Assembly (NCBI GenBank): GCA_051880395.1 | Contig: JBJENW010000299.1 | Span: 1 to 8,657, forward strand | Source of the DNA: JBJENW01 sp051880395 | GTDB lineage: Bacteria; Bacillota; Clostridia; Lachnospirales; Lachnospiraceae | Direction: 5' to 3' | DNA: 8,657 nt | Shown: positions 1 through 7,365 of the stretch, piece by piece | How positions within the stretch are numbered: the first letter of the stretch is position 1 | How the letters are laid out: each line of letters begins with the position of its first letter | Notes under the pieces: model-generated | Told to the model about the DNA's origin: nothing | The model's input: the letters and a program-made list of their open reading frames with translations, nothing else | Databases searched by the model: none | Program-made: the position numbers and the translations under genes

Positions 1-9
1 GCGTGCTGC

Positions 10-87
10 GAAACGTCCGGGTATGGAATTCTCCCGGTTGAGATATTTTTCGCCCCCAAAAAAGTAGTGGGAAGATGAACGTAGTGG
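10..87 (+). repeat. Left copy of an ~80-bp intergenic repeat facing pheA
   Basis: This stretch matches, in inverted orientation, 8497-8579 at the other end of the window. The first 43 bases (10-52) match ungapped at about 35 positions, including an identical 18-base core, CGGTTGAGATATTTTTCG, at 35-52. The second part (59-87) matches at about 24 of 29 positions and carries two GTAGTGG heptamers at 64-70 and 81-87, 17 nt apart. No conserved reading frame runs through both copies. A dispersed intergenic repeat or a shared regulatory module is the likeliest reading. The true outer boundary may lie beyond the window edge. Confidence 0.75.
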
Positions 88-185
88 TTAGCCCGACAAA
101 TAGAAAGTTGGCGTTAATGATACTCAGCGTATGAATGAACAGTATTAGTAAAGCGGTGGGTGTTGCAAAAAGTTGAAAGCGTGAC

Positions 186-214
186 TTGTTTTATAGGAAA
201 GAATGGTATATGAT
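186..214 (+). promoter_or_regulatory. Predicted sigma-A promoter of the pheA operon
   Basis: A -35 hexamer TTGTTT (186-191) and a -10 hexamer TATGAT (209-214) are separated by exactly 17 nt. Transcription should start near 221, giving a leader of about 58 nt before the pheA ATG. The leader contains no T-box signature and no Phe-rich leader peptide, so any control by amino-acid supply is not visible here. This is the only convincing promoter seen ahead of the five-gene cluster. Confidence 0.65.
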
Positions 215-249
215 AAAAGAAAGCATTGCATTTTTTATAAGATGTAGTC

Positions 250-273
250 GAAAAAAAGAAAAAGAAAAAGGTG
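250..273 (+). promoter_or_regulatory. Purine-rich leader and ribosome site of pheA
   Basis: An unbroken A/G tract (250-271) ends in AAAAAGGTG, which pairs with the 16S anti-Shine-Dalgarno and sits about 5-6 nt before the ATG at 279. An in-frame TAG at 276-278 directly precedes the ATG, so the start cannot lie further upstream. Confidence 0.6.
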
Positions 274-278
274 TATAG

Positions 279-1409
279 ATGAAAGATTTATTGGAGATAC
301 GATCAGACATTGACAGGATTGATAATGAAATCGTGGATTTATATGAAGAGCGCATGCAGCTGGTGACAGATGTGGCGGAGTATAAGATCGCAACGGGGAA
401 AAAAGTGTTTGATAAAGACAGAGAACAGCAGAAACTTGATACGCTGTCTGCAAAAGCAGTCGATGATTTTATGAAACATGGGATTCGCGGTTTGTTTGAG
501 CAGATCATGTCCGTAAGCCGAAAAAAACAGTATCAGCTCCTACAACGGCACGGAATCAAAGAGGAGATTCATTTTACAGAGATCGATCATTTGAAAACAG
601 ATCATATGCATGCCATTTATCAGGGAACTGAGGGGGCTTACAGTCAGCAGGCGTTGAAGCAGTTTTTCGGATATCAGACTGAAAGTAAAGGGGTGGCGTC
701 CTGGCGGGAAGCGATGGAGATGATCGCGGAGGGAAAAGCGGATTACGCGGTACTTCCGATTGAAAATTCTTCTGCTGGAATCGTGTCCGAAAATTATGAT
801 CTGCTGTTAGAATACGAAAATTATATTGTAGGCGAGCAGATCATCAAAGTAGAGCATTCACTACTCGGAATGCCGGATGCGGAAATTTCAGATATTACGG
901 ATGTGTATTCTCATCCGCAGGCATTGAGCCAGTGTTCGCATTTTTTGGCAGAACACTCGGAATGGACAACACATGAAGTGAGCAATACGGCTGTTGGAGC
1001 AAAGAAAATTAAAGAAGAAGGAAAAAAATCACAAGCGGCGATCGCATCGAAAGCAACAGCGGAAATCTATGGATTAAAAGAATTGCAGGAAGGCGTCAAT
1101 TATTCTCACACAAATGCAACACGGTTTATTATTGTGGCAGGTCAGCCGGTATTCGTCCGTGGAGCGGATAAGATCAGCATTTGTTTTGAAGTGCCAAATG
1201 AGAGTGGCTCTTTGTACCATGCGATTTCACACTTTATTTATAATAATCTGAATATGACAAAAATTGAATCACGTCCGATTGCGGAACGGACCTGGGAAAG
1301 TCGTTTTTTTGTGGATTTTGAAGGAAACTTCAATGATTCTGCAGTACAAAATGCACTGCGCGGCTTGAAAGAAGAAGCACGAAATCTGCGTATTCTTGGT
1401 AATTATTAA
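279..1409 (+). CDS. pheA: Bifunctional chorismate mutase / prephenate dehydratase (P-protein)
   Basis: This cytosolic enzyme converts chorismate to prephenate and then to phenylpyruvate, the committed steps to phenylalanine. Its 376 residues are the usual length for a fused P-protein. Residues 1-90 form an AroQ-type chorismate mutase, with R8, R25, K36, D45, R48 and E49 in the places of the E. coli active-site residues. Residues ~112-285 form the prephenate dehydratase domain, including the catalytic TRF motif (281-283). Residues ~297-376 form the ACT domain, with a GSLYHAISHF segment (310-319) and an IESRP motif (329-333) that together make the usual Phe feedback site. The start is fixed by an in-frame TAG just upstream. 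It is the first gene of the cluster and lies 23 nt before the DUF815 gene. I see no frameshift or missing key residue. Confidence 0.96.
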   Translation: MKDLLEIRSDIDRIDNEIVDLYEERMQLVTDVAEYKIATGKKVFDKDREQQKLDTLSAKAVDDFMKHGIRGLFEQIMSVSRKKQYQLLQRHGIKEEIHFTEIDHLKTDHMHAIYQGTEGAYSQQALKQFFGYQTESKGVASWREAMEMIAEGKADYAVLPIENSSAGIVSENYDLLLEYENYIVGEQIIKVEHSLLGMPDAEISDITDVYSHPQALSQCSHFLAEHSEWTTHEVSNTAVGAKKIKEEGKKSQAAIASKATAEIYGLKELQEGVNYSHTNATRFIIVAGQPVFVRGADKISICFEVPNESGSLYHAISHFIYNNLNMTKIESRPIAERTWESRFFVDFEGNFNDSAVQNALRGLKEEARNLRILGNY

Positions 1410-1432
1410 GAAATGGAAGGTTAAGATCTAAA

Positions 1433-2728
1433 ATGAAAAACGTTACAGAATTAGTACTATACAAAAATTTTGAATATGGAGATATCTTTTATGATTTTAC
1501 ATGGCTGATGGAAAACTATGATAATGACTATTACAACAAAGAGGACAAAGATGCGTTGTTCTATGAGTGTGTAAACGGTCTGTTAGAATTGGCATCAAGT
1601 CATGGATTTGAGGGAAATCTGTGGCATACCTATTTAACTTTTTTGATGGCAAATAATGAAAATGCCTATAGCATTGCCTGCGAAAAGAAAGGAAAACCGG
1701 AAGGGACGATCAATCAGATCGCGTTGCACGATTTTGAAATCTTTAAGCAGTTATTCGATTTTGATCTGAAAAAAATGGAAGAAACTCTTGGTACAGACTG
1801 TGTCGATTTCATTGAGAATTATGAAGCTGCGGAAGGAAGCGGTGTAGTGTTTAATGCGCGTATCCGTGATCAGATTTGTGCGCTTAGTCGCAGCCTGAAC
1901 CAGGCCGCGGATGCAGAAGAATTTAAGGAAAAGATAACAGAGTTTTATAAAGACTTTGGAGTCGGAAAACTAGGATTACATAAAGCATTTCGAATTGAGC
2001 GTGTGGAAGAGGATGTCGAGATCGTGCCGATTACCCGTATCGCACATGTGCATCTCGATGATTTAGTTGGCTATGAGATCCCGAAGCAGAAACTGATTGC
2101 AAATACAGAAGCGTTTGTGCAGGGAAAAGAAGCAAATAACTGTCTCTTATTCGGTGATGCAGGAACCGGAAAATCTACCAGCATCAAGGCCATTATCAAT
2201 CAGTATTATGATCAGGGACTTCGTATGATCGAAGTATATAAACATCAGTTTCAGGATCTGTCGAATGTGATCTCACAGATTAAAAATCGAAATTATCGAT
2301 TTATCATTTATATGGATGATCTGTCTTTCGAGGAGTTTGAAATCGAATATAAATACCTGAAAGCTGTCATCGAAGGCGGTCTGGAGAAAAAACCGGACAA
2401 TGTTTTGATCTATGCATCTTCAAATAGAAGACATCTTGTTCGAGAAAAATTCAGCGATAAAGAAGAACGTCGAGATGATCTTCATGCTTCTGATACGGTT
2501 CAGGAAAAATTATCACTGGTAGCTCGTTTCGGTGTCTCAATCTTCTTCTGCGCACCGTCACCGAAAGAGTTTCAGGAAATTGTGAAAGCTTTGGCTAAGA
2601 AAAATCAGATTGAAATGCCGGAAGACAAACTGTTAGAAGAAGCAAATAAGTGGGAATTAAGCCATGGGGGATTGTCCGGACGTACCGCACAACAGTTTAT
2701 CAATTATCTGCTTGGACAGAAAAAATAG
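1433..2728 (+). CDS. DUF815-family AAA+ ATP-binding protein
   Basis: This 431-residue protein matches the DUF815 (PF05673) family of P-loop ATPases, whose role is not established. The first ~200 residues are an acidic, probably helical region without a motif I recognise. The ATPase core follows: an HLDDLVGYE lead-in (207-215), Walker A GDAGTGKST (241-249), Walker B FIIYMDD (290-296), a sensor-1-like YASSNRRHL (327-335), a likely arginine-finger ARF (364-366) and a sensor-2-like GGLSGRT (412-418). The nucleotide site therefore looks intact. No signal peptide or membrane segment is evident. A GGAAGG site at 1415-1420 lies 12 nt before the ATG, which is long and suggests modest initiation. It sits 23 nt after pheA and 31 nt before the Ppx-like gene. 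Family assignment is confident; the substrate is unknown. Confidence 0.88.
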   Translation: MKNVTELVLYKNFEYGDIFYDFTWLMENYDNDYYNKEDKDALFYECVNGLLELASSHGFEGNLWHTYLTFLMANNENAYSIACEKKGKPEGTINQIALHDFEIFKQLFDFDLKKMEETLGTDCVDFIENYEAAEGSGVVFNARIRDQICALSRSLNQAADAEEFKEKITEFYKDFGVGKLGLHKAFRIERVEEDVEIVPITRIAHVHLDDLVGYEIPKQKLIANTEAFVQGKEANNCLLFGDAGTGKSTSIKAIINQYYDQGLRMIEVYKHQFQDLSNVISQIKNRNYRFIIYMDDLSFEEFEIEYKYLKAVIEGGLEKKPDNVLIYASSNRRHLVREKFSDKEERRDDLHASDTVQEKLSLVARFGVSIFFCAPSPKEFQEIVKALAKKNQIEMPEDKLLEEANKWELSHGGLSGRTAQQFINYLLGQKK

Positions 2729-2745
2729 TGTATACCCTGCAGGAA

Positions 2746-2752
2746 AAGGAGG
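2746..2752 (+). promoter_or_regulatory. Ribosome site fixing the Ppx-like start
   Basis: AAGGAGG lies 7 nt before the ATG at 2760, an optimal spacing. The frame is open further upstream to 2664, but that would overlap the end of the DUF815 gene and adds residues unlike the family N-terminus, so 2760 is preferred. Confidence 0.85.
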
Positions 2753-2759
2753 GGATTGT

Positions 2760-4295
2760 ATGAAAATTACAACATTTGCCGCTATTTATATTGGCTCCTA
2801 TGAGGTTAGTCTAAAAGTGTTCGAATTGTCCGGAAAAGGGAAACTGCGAACGATCGATCATGTTCGTTCCAGAATCGAGCTTGGAAAAGATGCGTATACA
2901 AAGGGGTATATCGGATACAAGCTGGTGGATGAACTCTGTGATACACTGAAGAAATTTACCGGAATCATGACGGAATATGGCGTGGATGCTTATCGCGCAT
3001 ACACCAGCATGGTCATCCGGGATGCGAAAAACGAGCTTTTTATTATTGATCAGATTCACTTGCGCACTGGTTTAGATGTGCAGGTTCTGAGCAACTCTGA
3101 ACATCGATTCATCAGTTATAAATCAGTTGCATCGCTGCAAAATTTTGATGATATGACAAAAGAGAGTGCGACAGTTGTCGATGTCGGCGGCGGCAGTATA
3201 CAGATGACATTGTTTGTAAAAGGAAAAGTCATTACGACACAGAATATCGTGATGGGTACGATGCGAATTCGGGAAAAATTGTCTACACTGTCCAAAGATA
3301 TCCTGTCTTATGAGAAGGAAATCGAGGAGTTGGTCGACAAGGAACTTCGGATGTTTAAATCCATGTATCTGAAAGATATTTCAGTTAAAAACGTGATCAT
3401 GATCGGTGATTATCTGTCGGAGATCATTCAATCTGACGAAAAAAGCAGGAAAGAATGTTTGATCGGCAGTAAACATTTTTTAAAATATATGGAACATCTA
3501 TATGGCATGAAGCAGGAAGAACTTGCCGAAACTTTACATCTTTCAAATGAGCGGGATCCGCTCGTTGTACCGGCGATCGTTTTATACAAACGGATTTTCG
3601 AGACATTAAACGGCGAACAGCTCTGGGTACCTGGGGTGGATATCAGTGACGGTATTGTATGTGATTACGCACAGGCAAATAAGCTGATGAAACCGCAGCA
3701 TGACTTTGATAAAGATGTGTTGTCGGCGGCAGAGCAGATTTCAAAGCGTTATATGAGTTTCAGTCCGCATATTCAGGCACTGACAGAGATGGCAGATAAA
3801 ATTTTTGATGCGATGAAAAAAGTTCATGGCATGGGAAAGCGGGAAAAACTGTTGCTTACGGTAGCCGCATTGTTGCATGACTGTGGAAAATATATCAGTT
3901 ATGCCAATCATTCCGAGTGTTCGTATGAAATCATCATTGCGTCAGAGATCATCGGTTTGACGCATTTGGAGCGTGAAATCGTGGCAAACACCGTTCTTTA
4001 TAATGCGCAGCCGCTTCCGTCGTATGAGGAACTGGCGAATAAAATGGACCAACAGAGCTATCTGATCGTGGCGAAGCTGGCGGCTATTTTGAAATTGTCA
4101 AATGCCATGGATCGAAGTCACAAGCAGAAGTTTAAAAATATCCGGATCGTATTAAAAGACAAAAAACTATTGATCACAGTTGAAGCAGAGGATAACATTT
4201 TGTTGGAAAAGGAGCTTTTTGCATCACGGGCAGAATTTTTTGAATCCATTTACAGCGTAAAGCCGGTGATTCGCGAGAAAAGTATGTTTATGTAA
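2760..4295 (+). CDS. Ppx/GppA-family protein (exopolyphosphatase-like) with C-terminal HD domain, probably catalytically altered
   Basis: The 511 residues match the two-part plan of exopolyphosphatase / pppGpp phosphohydrolase: an actin-like Ppx/GppA region (about 1-300) and an HD-type region (about 320-505). Family landmarks include AAIYIGS (7-13), YTSMVIRDAKN (81-91), VVDVGGGSIQ (139-148), LLHDCGKYIS (371-380) and LDRSH-like MDRSH (450-454). Against E. coli Ppx recalled from memory, the first phosphate-loop Asp is Tyr10, the proposed catalytic Glu121 is His115 and Glu150 is Gln148; only Asp141 stays. The HD pair H373-D374 and H337 remain, but other usual positions differ (N448, N415). It precedes ppk1 by 17 nt, so a polyphosphate-linked role is likely. 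It may be a divergent enzyme or a non-catalytic sensor. Family assignment is confident, activity is not. Confidence 0.88.
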   Translation: MKITTFAAIYIGSYEVSLKVFELSGKGKLRTIDHVRSRIELGKDAYTKGYIGYKLVDELCDTLKKFTGIMTEYGVDAYRAYTSMVIRDAKNELFIIDQIHLRTGLDVQVLSNSEHRFISYKSVASLQNFDDMTKESATVVDVGGGSIQMTLFVKGKVITTQNIVMGTMRIREKLSTLSKDILSYEKEIEELVDKELRMFKSMYLKDISVKNVIMIGDYLSEIIQSDEKSRKECLIGSKHFLKYMEHLYGMKQEELAETLHLSNERDPLVVPAIVLYKRIFETLNGEQLWVPGVDISDGIVCDYAQANKLMKPQHDFDKDVLSAAEQISKRYMSFSPHIQALTEMADKIFDAMKKVHGMGKREKLLLTVAALLHDCGKYISYANHSECSYEIIIASEIIGLTHLEREIVANTVLYNAQPLPSYEELANKMDQQSYLIVAKLAAILKLSNAMDRSHKQKFKNIRIVLKDKKLLITVEAEDNILLEKELFASRAEFFESIYSVKPVIREKSMFM

Positions 4296-4296
4296 T

Positions 4297-4302
4297 AGGA
4301 GG
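4297..4302 (+). promoter_or_regulatory. Ribosome site deciding the ppk1 start
   Basis: AGGAGG begins 1 nt after the preceding stop codon. A GTG at 4304 is in frame but only 1 nt from this site, too close for initiation. The ATG at 4313 lies 10 nt away and matches the usual PPK1 N-terminus, so it is chosen. Confidence 0.8.
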
Positions 4303-4312
4303 AGTGAAACCT

Positions 4313-6469
4313 ATGGATAAGAAATTTACGAATCCACAATATTATGAAAATCGTGAAATCAGTTGGCTGAAATTTGATCAGCGAGTTTTGAATGAAGCAC
4401 GTGATAAATCGATTCCGTTATTGGAACGGCTCAAATTTATCAGCATTACATCTTCGAATTTAGACGAATTTTTTATGGTTCGAGTGGCATCCTTGAAAAA
4501 TCTGGAGCGTGCAGGGTATAAAAAAACAGACATTGCAGGGTTGACTGCGACCGAGCAGCTGGCACGGATCAATGCAGATACACGCAAGCTGGTGGAAATG
4601 CAGTATCGGACGTTCAATCGGTCGCTGCTTCCACTTCTCGAAAAAAATGGAATTTGTATTTTTGACAGTTATAAAAAGTTGAATGAAACACAAGTGAATT
4701 ACTGCGATCGTTACTTTACAGAGATCATCTATCCGGTTTTGACACCGATGGCGGTGGATGCATATCGGCCGTTTCCGCTGATTCGCAATAAATCTTTAAA
4801 TATTGCTGCTTTGCTTGCACCGAAAAAAGAAGCGGATCAAAAGCATTTGTTGATGCAGCAGAAAGGCAAAACATTGGAATTTGCCACAGTCCAGGTGCCG
4901 TCGATGCTGCCGCGGTTGGTGGAACTTCCGTCTGAAGATGGCGAGAAAAACTTTATTTTACTGGAGCAGGTCATTCGCAAAAATATGGATAAACTGTTTT
5001 TAAATTATGATATTGTCTGTGCTCATCCGTATCGTGTCATGCGGGATGCTGATTTCGATATGGATGAAGAAGATGCATCCGATTTTTTAAAAGAAATTCA
5101 AAAACAACTGAAAAAGCGGCAGCGCGGAGAAGTGATCCGCCTGGAAGTCGAATCAAAAATGGATGTCCGGCTTTTGGAAATTTTAAAGCAAGAGCTGCAT
5201 GTGGCACAAGAGGATATTTTTAAGATCAACGGACCGATCGATCTGACTTTTTTAATGAAATTATATGGAATCGATGGTTATGAAGAACTGCGGTATGAAC
5301 CGTATACGCCACAGCCAAATCCGAAGATCAAAGCGGGTGAATCGATTTTTGATCAGATCAAAAAAGGAGATATTTTACTGCACCACCCGTATCAGACATT
5401 TGATCCGGTCGTGGATTTTATCCGTCAGGCAGCAAATGATCCGGATGTGCTTGCCATCAAACAGACACTCTATCGCGTCAGTGGAAACTCACCGATTATT
5501 GCATCGTTAGCGCAGGCAGCAGAAAATGGGAAACAGGTTTCTGTACTGGTTGAACTGAAAGCACGTTTTGATGAAGAAAATAATATCGTCTGGGCACAGA
5601 AACTGGAAAAGGCTGGCTGTCACGTTATATACGGATTGGTTGGCTTGAAGACGCACAGTAAGATCGCACTGGTCGTACGTCGGGAAGAGGAAGGCATCTG
5701 CCGGTATGTGCATCTTGGAACCGGAAATTATAATGATTCTACAGCAAAATTATATACGGATTGCGGGATGTTTACTTGTTCAGAGGTGATCGGAGAAGAT
5801 GCAACGGCTGTATTTAATATGTTGTCCGGTTATTCGGAACCGCCCACATGGAATAAACTGGTTCTGGCTCCAATCTGGCTGAGAGATAAATTCCTGAATT
5901 TGATCAAACGGGAAACAAAACATGCGAAAAACGGCAAAAAAGCGCGTATTATTGCTAAAATGAATTCCCTTTGTGATAAAGAAATCATTGCCGCTTTATA
6001 TGAGGCATCGGAGGCAGGGGTTAAAATTGATCTGATCGTGCGGGGAATCTGTTGTCTGAAAGTTGGAATTCCAGGAATCAGCGAAAACATTTCAGTGCGT
6101 TCGATCGTGGGAAATTTCCTGGAACACAGCCGGATCTTCTATTTTGCAAATGACGGAATGGAAGAAATATATATGGGAAGTGCTGATTGGATGCCGCGAA
6201 ATCTGGACCGACGTGTAGAAATTCTGTTTCCAGTGGAGGATTCGGATTTGTGTCAGCAGGTTAAGCATATTTTACAGGTAGAGTTAGAAGATAACACAAA
6301 AGCAAATATTTTAAAGCCGGATGGCAGTTATGTGAAACCGGATAAACGAGGAAAACAACTGGTGAATTCACAGGAGACATTTTGTGTCGAAGCAGTCACT
6401 GACGTTCCGAAAGAAAAAAATGTTTATCAGGAACGTGTATTTCAACCAGCAAAAAGAGAAGAGGTATAA
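4313..6469 (+). CDS. ppk1: Polyphosphate kinase 1
   Basis: PPK1 reversibly moves the terminal phosphate of ATP onto a growing inorganic polyphosphate chain. The 718 residues are close to the family norm. The N-terminal domain opens with the typical YENREISWLKFDQRVLNEA (11-29) and SSNLDEFFMVRV (47-58). The head domain follows to about residue 310, and two phospholipase-D-like catalytic domains after it. The autophosphorylated histidine is H448 within KTHSK (446-450), and the second catalytic histidine is H605 within FLEHSRIFYF (602-611). HLGTGNYND (467-475) and YMGSADWMPRNLDRR (620-634) are also canonical. Conserved sequence ends near residue 675, leaving a polar tail of about 40 residues. It sits 17 nt after the Ppx-like gene and 12 nt before the HAD gene. 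Nothing suggests loss of activity. Confidence 0.97.
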   Translation: MDKKFTNPQYYENREISWLKFDQRVLNEARDKSIPLLERLKFISITSSNLDEFFMVRVASLKNLERAGYKKTDIAGLTATEQLARINADTRKLVEMQYRTFNRSLLPLLEKNGICIFDSYKKLNETQVNYCDRYFTEIIYPVLTPMAVDAYRPFPLIRNKSLNIAALLAPKKEADQKHLLMQQKGKTLEFATVQVPSMLPRLVELPSEDGEKNFILLEQVIRKNMDKLFLNYDIVCAHPYRVMRDADFDMDEEDASDFLKEIQKQLKKRQRGEVIRLEVESKMDVRLLEILKQELHVAQEDIFKINGPIDLTFLMKLYGIDGYEELRYEPYTPQPNPKIKAGESIFDQIKKGDILLHHPYQTFDPVVDFIRQAANDPDVLAIKQTLYRVSGNSPIIASLAQAAENGKQVSVLVELKARFDEENNIVWAQKLEKAGCHVIYGLVGLKTHSKIALVVRREEEGICRYVHLGTGNYNDSTAKLYTDCGMFTCSEVIGEDATAVFNMLSGYSEPPTWNKLVLAPIWLRDKFLNLIKRETKHAKNGKKARIIAKMNSLCDKEIIAALYEASEAGVKIDLIVRGICCLKVGIPGISENISVRSIVGNFLEHSRIFYFANDGMEEIYMGSADWMPRNLDRRVEILFPVEDSDLCQQVKHILQVELEDNTKANILKPDGSYVKPDKRGKQLVNSQETFCVEAVTDVPKEKNVYQERVFQPAKREEV

Positions 6470-6481
6470 AGGGAGGAAATT

Positions 6482-7303
6482 ATGGCAGGAAGTAAGATTT
6501 TGTATTTAGATTTGGACGGAACATTATTAAAAAATGACAAGACGGTATCAGAGCGAAACCGCAATGTAATCAAGGAAGCTCTGAATGCAGGGCATTACAT
6601 TGTTCTGGCAACCGGAAGACCGGTGGATAGCGGACGGAGAGTTGTGAAGGATTTGGGGCTTACACTTCCGGGCTGCTATATGATCGCATTTAACGGAGCA
6701 GTATTGTACGATTGCGCAGCGGATAAAGTGTTAGATGAGCATACGATGGCAATTGCAGATGTAGAATATCTGTTTTCAAAGGCGAAAAGCGCAGGAATTT
6801 ACATTCAGACTTATTCCAAAAATTATATTATCGCAGAAGAACGAACAAAAGAAACCCAGTTTTATATTGAACATTCTGGGATGCGCTGCAAGGTTGGGTC
6901 GGTGCAGGCACTCATTGAAGATGAACCACATAAAGTGCTGCTGATTGATTTGAGCGAAAAAAATAATAAATTGAAAAAATTCAAAGCAGATAATCAGGCG
7001 TGGGCATCCGAACATAGTGATTGTTTCTTTTCTTCGCCGGAATATTTGGAGTATTGTCCGAAGGGAATTGATAAAGGCTGGGGCGTGGAATATTTTCGAA
7101 AGCTTTTAAACGTAAAAAAGAATAATACACTTGCGATCGGAGACGGTGAAAATGATATCCCGATGCTTCAGGCGGCTTATGTCGGTGTTGCAATGAAAAA
7201 TGCGGATGAAGCAGTCAAAGCGGTTGCAGATTATGTGACCGTATATGACAATAACGAAGACGGTGTGGCAGAAGCTATCGAGAAATACGTGCTGCCACAT
7301 TAG
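6482..7303 (+). CDS. Cof-type HAD-superfamily phosphatase
   Basis: The 273 residues show all four HAD motifs: I, DLDGTL (10-15) with nucleophile D10 and acid/base D12; II, LATGRP (42-47) with T44; III, K198 in the segment GIDKGWG (195-201); and IV, GDGENDIPML (220-229) with D221 and D225. The large insert between motifs II and III is the C2 cap typical of Cof/YidA-like enzymes, which dephosphorylate sugar phosphates, flavin or pyridoxal phosphates. The actual substrate cannot be read from the sequence. GGGAGG at 6471-6476 lies 5 nt before the ATG. It is the last gene of the cluster, 12 nt after ppk1 and 26 nt ahead of the terminator hairpin. A link to phosphate or polyphosphate metabolism is suggested only by position. 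Confidence 0.92.
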   Translation: MAGSKILYLDLDGTLLKNDKTVSERNRNVIKEALNAGHYIVLATGRPVDSGRRVVKDLGLTLPGCYMIAFNGAVLYDCAADKVLDEHTMAIADVEYLFSKAKSAGIYIQTYSKNYIIAEERTKETQFYIEHSGMRCKVGSVQALIEDEPHKVLLIDLSEKNNKLKKFKADNQAWASEHSDCFFSSPEYLEYCPKGIDKGWGVEYFRKLLNVKKNNTLAIGDGENDIPMLQAAYVGVAMKNADEAVKAVADYVTVYDNNEDGVAEAIEKYVLPH

Positions 7304-7329
7304 GAAATTCTTTTCAACATGAAAGGGTT

Positions 7330-7363
7330 GACCGTCTGGGAATCATCCCGGACGGTCTTTTTT
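7330..7363 (+). terminator. Rho-independent terminator of the pheA-HAD cluster
   Basis: GACCGTCTGGG (7330-7340) pairs with CCCGGACGGTC (7347-7357) as an 11-bp stem with one T-G wobble and a 6-nt AATCAT loop, followed directly by six T (7358-7363). On the minus strand the same hairpin follows the DUF5688 stop codon but is trailed only by AACCCTTTC, so it should work mainly for the plus-strand operon and weakly, if at all, for the convergent gene. Confidence 0.92.
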
Positions 7364-7365
7364 GC

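Noticed and set aside
23..67. 14-codon frame with Phe and Tyr codons that could be a pheA leader peptide
   Set aside because: It lies upstream of the predicted promoter, has no ribosome site, and its ATG and frame are not kept in the right repeat copy.
1..278. T-box or attenuator ahead of pheA
   Set aside because: No T-box consensus and no terminator hairpin with U-tract is present; the weak pairing around GCATTGC near 224 is too short.
191..508. Minus-strand open frame overlapping the pheA start
   Set aside because: It is antisense to a certain gene, has a Ser/Phe-rich product and no family features. Other minus-strand frames inside the operon were dismissed for the same reason.
2664..2759. 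Upstream extension of the Ppx-like gene
   Set aside because: It overlaps the DUF815 gene, and a strong ribosome site precedes the ATG at 2760.
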